Below, piece by piece: positions 61,317-64,000 of a stretch of DNA of 64,000 nt. This stretch comes from Pedobacter roseus. Lineage in GTDB: Bacteria > Bacteroidota > Bacteroidia > Sphingobacteriales > Sphingobacteriaceae. The stretch's first letter is position 1, and the number at the start of each line of letters is the position of its first letter. The notes under the pieces are model-generated. The model did not search any database and was not told the DNA's origin. It worked only from the letters and a program-made list of their open reading frames with translations. The stretch spans positions 2,418,001 to 2,482,000 of the forward strand of contig NZ_CP060723.1 of assembly GCF_014395225.1 (NCBI RefSeq), given 5' to 3'. A program made the translations under genes and the position numbers.

Positions 61317-64000
61317 ATGAAATATAGGTTGAATAAAATATTGATTGTTTTATTGTTGAGTTTTGGCTTTTCAGCAAACCTTTTTGCGCAACAAAATGAA
61401 AATGCAAAACCCTGGGTATTTTGGTATTGGGTTAAAGGTGGGGTTTCAAAAGCCGGCATTACCGCCGATCTGGAAGCCATGAAATCGAATGGCATTGCTG
61501 GTGCTTATTTAATGAGCATTCAAGGGCCTGATAAAACACCAGCTTATTCACCCCCTGCAGTTCAACTTACGCCAGAATGGTGGAAAATGGTTGAATTTGC
61601 CATGAGCGAAGCGAAACGTTTAAACCTGAAACTGGGCATGCATGTAAGTGATGGTTTTGCCCTGGCCGGTGGACCATGGATAACGCCGGAACTGTCGATG
61701 CAAAAAGTGGTTTGGTCAAAAATAAACGTCAGTAATACAGCTAATAAGATCTCTTTACCTCAACCTGAATCAAAAGAAAATTATTATAAAGATATTGCCG
61801 TTTATGCTTACCCTTCTCCAATTGGCGAAAACATTTCAACACGAACTGTTATTCCTAAAATTACAGCAAGTAATGGAGCCGATGCCACGGGTTTAGTGCA
61901 ACCGGGTAATAAGAAAAACTTTGGCTCAAATGAGCCTTGTTACATTCAATACGAATTTGAAAAACCTTTCACCTGCAGGACAGTCACCATTAAAGTGAGT
62001 GGAAATAACTATCAGGCACAACGTTTGGCCATCGAAGTAAGCGATGATGGTAAAGTTTTTCGCTCCGTTGGCAGGTTGGAAGCCCCGCGACATGGCTGGC
62101 AGGATACTGATGAAGATGTTACCCATTCCATTGTACCTACCACCGCAAAATTTTTCAGGTTTGTTTATGATAAAAAGGGTTCGGAGCCAGGTTCAGAGGA
62201 TCTGGATGCAGCCAAATGGAAACCTTCTTTAAAACTAGTAAATCTTGAACTGTCTTCTGAAGCACAGATTAACCAGTTCGAAGGCAAAAATGGTTCAGTA
62301 TGGCGGATCAGCAAAAGAAGCTCCGAAGCAGAAATTGCTAAAAACCTTTGCGTGCCCTTGAATAAGATCATTAACCTAACGGATAAATTAAATCCAGATG
62401 GAACCTTAAACTGGAAAGCACCAAAGGGTAACTGGACAATTTTACGGATAGGTCATACTTCAACCGGACATACCAATGCCACTGGTGGTGGTGGAAAGGG
62501 ATTAGAATGCGATAAATTTAACCCCGGAGCGGTAAAATTACAATTTAACAATTGGTATGGAGCCGCACTTAAACATGGCGGCCCCGAAATTGCAAAGAAA
62601 GTTTTGAGTATTTTCCATGTTGATAGCTGGGAATGCGGTAGCCAGAATTGGTCGCCAATATTTAAAGCGGAGTTTTTAAAACGCAGAGGTTACGATTTAA
62701 CACCATATCTGCCTATCATGACCGGTTTACCTGTGGAAAGTACCGCTGTATCCGAAAACTTCCTCTATGATGTGAGAAAAACCATTTCTGAATTGGTTGT
62801 CGACCAGTTTTATAAAACCCTTGCAAAACTGGCCAAGGAGCAGGGCGTAACTTTTACGGCTGAAAGCATTGCACCAACGATGATGAGTGATGGATTGATG
62901 CATTATAAAACAGTTGATGTACCCATGGGCGAGTTTTGGTTAAACAGTCCAACACACGACAAACCGAATGATATGCTGGATGCCATTTCCGGAGCACATA
63001 TTTATGGTAAAAACATTATCCAGGCCGAGGCTTTTACCACGGTCCGAATGGACTGGAATGAAAGTCCGGCCAATATGAAAACCCTGCAGGATCGAAATTA
63101 CGCCCTCGGTTTCAATAAACTCGTCTATCACGTTTTTACACACAATCCCTGGACGGATAGGAAACCCGGAATGACCTTAGATGGCGTAGGTTTATATTTT
63201 CAACGCGATCAAACCTGGTGGAAAGCCGGAAAAGCATGGATAGATTATGCTGAAAGAACACAGAACCTGCTACAACAAGGAAAACCCGTTGTAGATATCG
63301 CCGTTTTTACTGGCGAAGAATTACCCCGCCGTTCTGTTTTGCCTGACCGTTTGGTAGAAACCTTGCCCGGTATTTTTGGTGCTGATGTAGTGGAAGCTGA
63401 AAAGAAGCGTCTTGCAAATGTTGGGGAGCCATTGCGGCAGATCCCGGCCGGTGTTACCCATTCTGCAAACATGGCAGATCCTGAAAATTGGGTAAATCCT
63501 CTGCGTGGTTATGCTTACGATAGTTTTAATCCCGATGTTTTAAAAACAGCAATAGTTAAAGATGGTAATGTGGTGTTCCAATGTGGCGCAACATATAAAA
63601 TATTGGTTTTCCCTGGCAACATGAAAATGAACCCAAATTATCAATACATGAGTTATGAAGTAGTTAAAAAGCTTTCAGAATTGATTAGAGCTGGGGCGAA
63701 AGTGATTGTTGGAGATAAGCCACTATATCAATCTGGAATTAAGCAGGTTAATAAGATTGAATTTGATAAAGTTGTTGAAGAAATTTGGGGAGGAAACTTT
63801 GAGTCATTCAAAAATGGCGGTAAGCCAATTTATACTAGAAAACTTGGTTTAGGACAAATTTTCAAAGCTCCGTTTGAAGGTAATGATTTTACAAGTCTTG
63901 GTTTGGAAAAGGATTTAGATATCAACGAATTTCAACCGTTGTTAAGCTCCCACATTTTACCAACTAGAAATGTAGCATTTGCACACAGAAAAACTATTGA
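61317..64000 (+). CDS. GH106-type alpha-L-rhamnosidase (3' truncated by window edge)
   Basis: ATG at 61317 opens a frame that I followed codon by codon to the window end without a stop (at least 894 residues). Signal peptide ends NLFAQ. The N-terminus has the GH106 opening PWVFWYWVKGGVSKAGITAD and IAGAYLMSIQG. Further features are GGKGLECDKFNPGAVKLQF and VDSWECGSQNW with candidate catalytic Glu439, then YDFTAESIA-like text (FTAESIAPTMMSD) and NSPTHDKPNDMLDA. GH106 enzymes release alpha-L-rhamnose from rhamnogalacturonans. It adds a fourth rhamnosidase-type gene. The C-terminal domains lie outside the window. Confidence 0.9.
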   Translation, partial: MKYRLNKILIVLLLSFGFSANLFAQQNENAKPWVFWYWVKGGVSKAGITADLEAMKSNGIAGAYLMSIQGPDKTPAYSPPAVQLTPEWWKMVEFAMSEAKRLNLKLGMHVSDGFALAGGPWITPELSMQKVVWSKINVSNTANKISLPQPESKENYYKDIAVYAYPSPIGENISTRTVIPKITASNGADATGLVQPGNKKNFGSNEPCYIQYEFEKPFTCRTVTIKVSGNNYQAQRLAIEVSDDGKVFRSVGRLEAPRHGWQDTDEDVTHSIVPTTAKFFRFVYDKKGSEPGSEDLDAAKWKPSLKLVNLELSSEAQINQFEGKNGSVWRISKRSSEAEIAKNLCVPLNKIINLTDKLNPDGTLNWKAPKGNWTILRIGHTSTGHTNATGGGGKGLECDKFNPGAVKLQFNNWYGAALKHGGPEIAKKVLSIFHVDSWECGSQNWSPIFKAEFLKRRGYDLTPYLPIMTGLPVESTAVSENFLYDVRKTISELVVDQFYKTLAKLAKEQGVTFTAESIAPTMMSDGLMHYKTVDVPMGEFWLNSPTHDKPNDMLDAISGAHIYGKNIIQAEAFTTVRMDWNESPANMKTLQDRNYALGFNKLVYHVFTHNPWTDRKPGMTLDGVGLYFQRDQTWWKAGKAWIDYAERTQNLLQQGKPVVDIAVFTGEELPRRSVLPDRLVETLPGIFGADVVEAEKKRLANVGEPLRQIPAGVTHSANMADPENWVNPLRGYAYDSFNPDVLKTAIVKDGNVVFQCGATYKILVFPGNMKMNPNYQYMSYEVVKKLSELIRAGAKVIVGDKPLYQSGIKQVNKIEFDKVVEEIWGGNFESFKNGGKPIYTRKLGLGQIFKAPFEGNDFTSLGLEKDLDINEFQPLLSSHILPTRNVAFAHRKTI

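Overview
The window looks like chromosomal DNA of a Bacteroidota soil or plant-associated bacterium, most like Sphingobacteriaceae (Pedobacter or Mucilaginibacter type). The evidence is two SusC/SusD outer-membrane pairs, many secreted glycosidases with Bacteroidota-style signal peptides or lipoboxes, promoter candidates with a TAnnTTTG-like -7 element, scarce Shine-Dalgarno sites, and dispersed palindromic repeats at gene borders. Almost all of it is one large pectin/rhamnose-glycan utilization region. No tRNA, rRNA, CRISPR array, transposase or phage gene was seen.

Layout. 1-220: tail of an upstream gene and a hairpin. 220-1116 (minus): AraC regulator. 1478-8142: DUF3826 protein, SusC, SusD and a surface lipoprotein. 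8637-13925: second SusC/SusD pair. 14319-22320: two PL1 pectate lyases, a beta-helix/DUF6298-like protein and a GH140-like lipoprotein. 22435-39909: GH43, two sialidase-fold proteins, an SGNH acetylesterase, GH2, GH78, a second DUF3826 protein, an STN-fused esterase, a sugar isomerase-like TIM barrel, and a beta-helix protein fused to L-rhamnose mutarotase-like domains. 40038-45339: Gfo/Idh/MocA oxidoreductase, sodium/solute symporter, divergent GH78-like enzyme. 45616-46389 (minus): IclR regulator. 46659-53147: GH78, GH43-like, GH2. 53295-59795: a cytoplasmic module of two solute-binding-fold proteins without signal peptides, two CaiB/BaiF CoA-transferases, a Gfo/Idh/MocA oxidoreductase and a MaoC hydratase. 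59955-64000: FHS sugar permease and a GH106 rhamnosidase that runs off the window.

How it fits together (inference). SusC/SusD pairs and surface lipoproteins capture pectic fragments. PL1 lyases, acetylesterases, GH2, GH43, GH140-like and at least four rhamnosidase-family enzymes trim them. Mutarotase and isomerase-like proteins condition released sugars, and SSS and FHS carriers import them. The CoA-transferase/solute-binding-fold/MaoC module has no permease and no obvious classical role; it is the best candidate here for an undescribed pathway.

Three regulatory and repeat signals stand out. A shared promoter-like block lies before SusC2, the first PL1 and the second GH78. A hairpin with a Trp-rich mini-ORF lies before the first operon. 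Palindromic repeats have entered coding sequence, adding in-frame peptides, start codons or tails to several enzymes.
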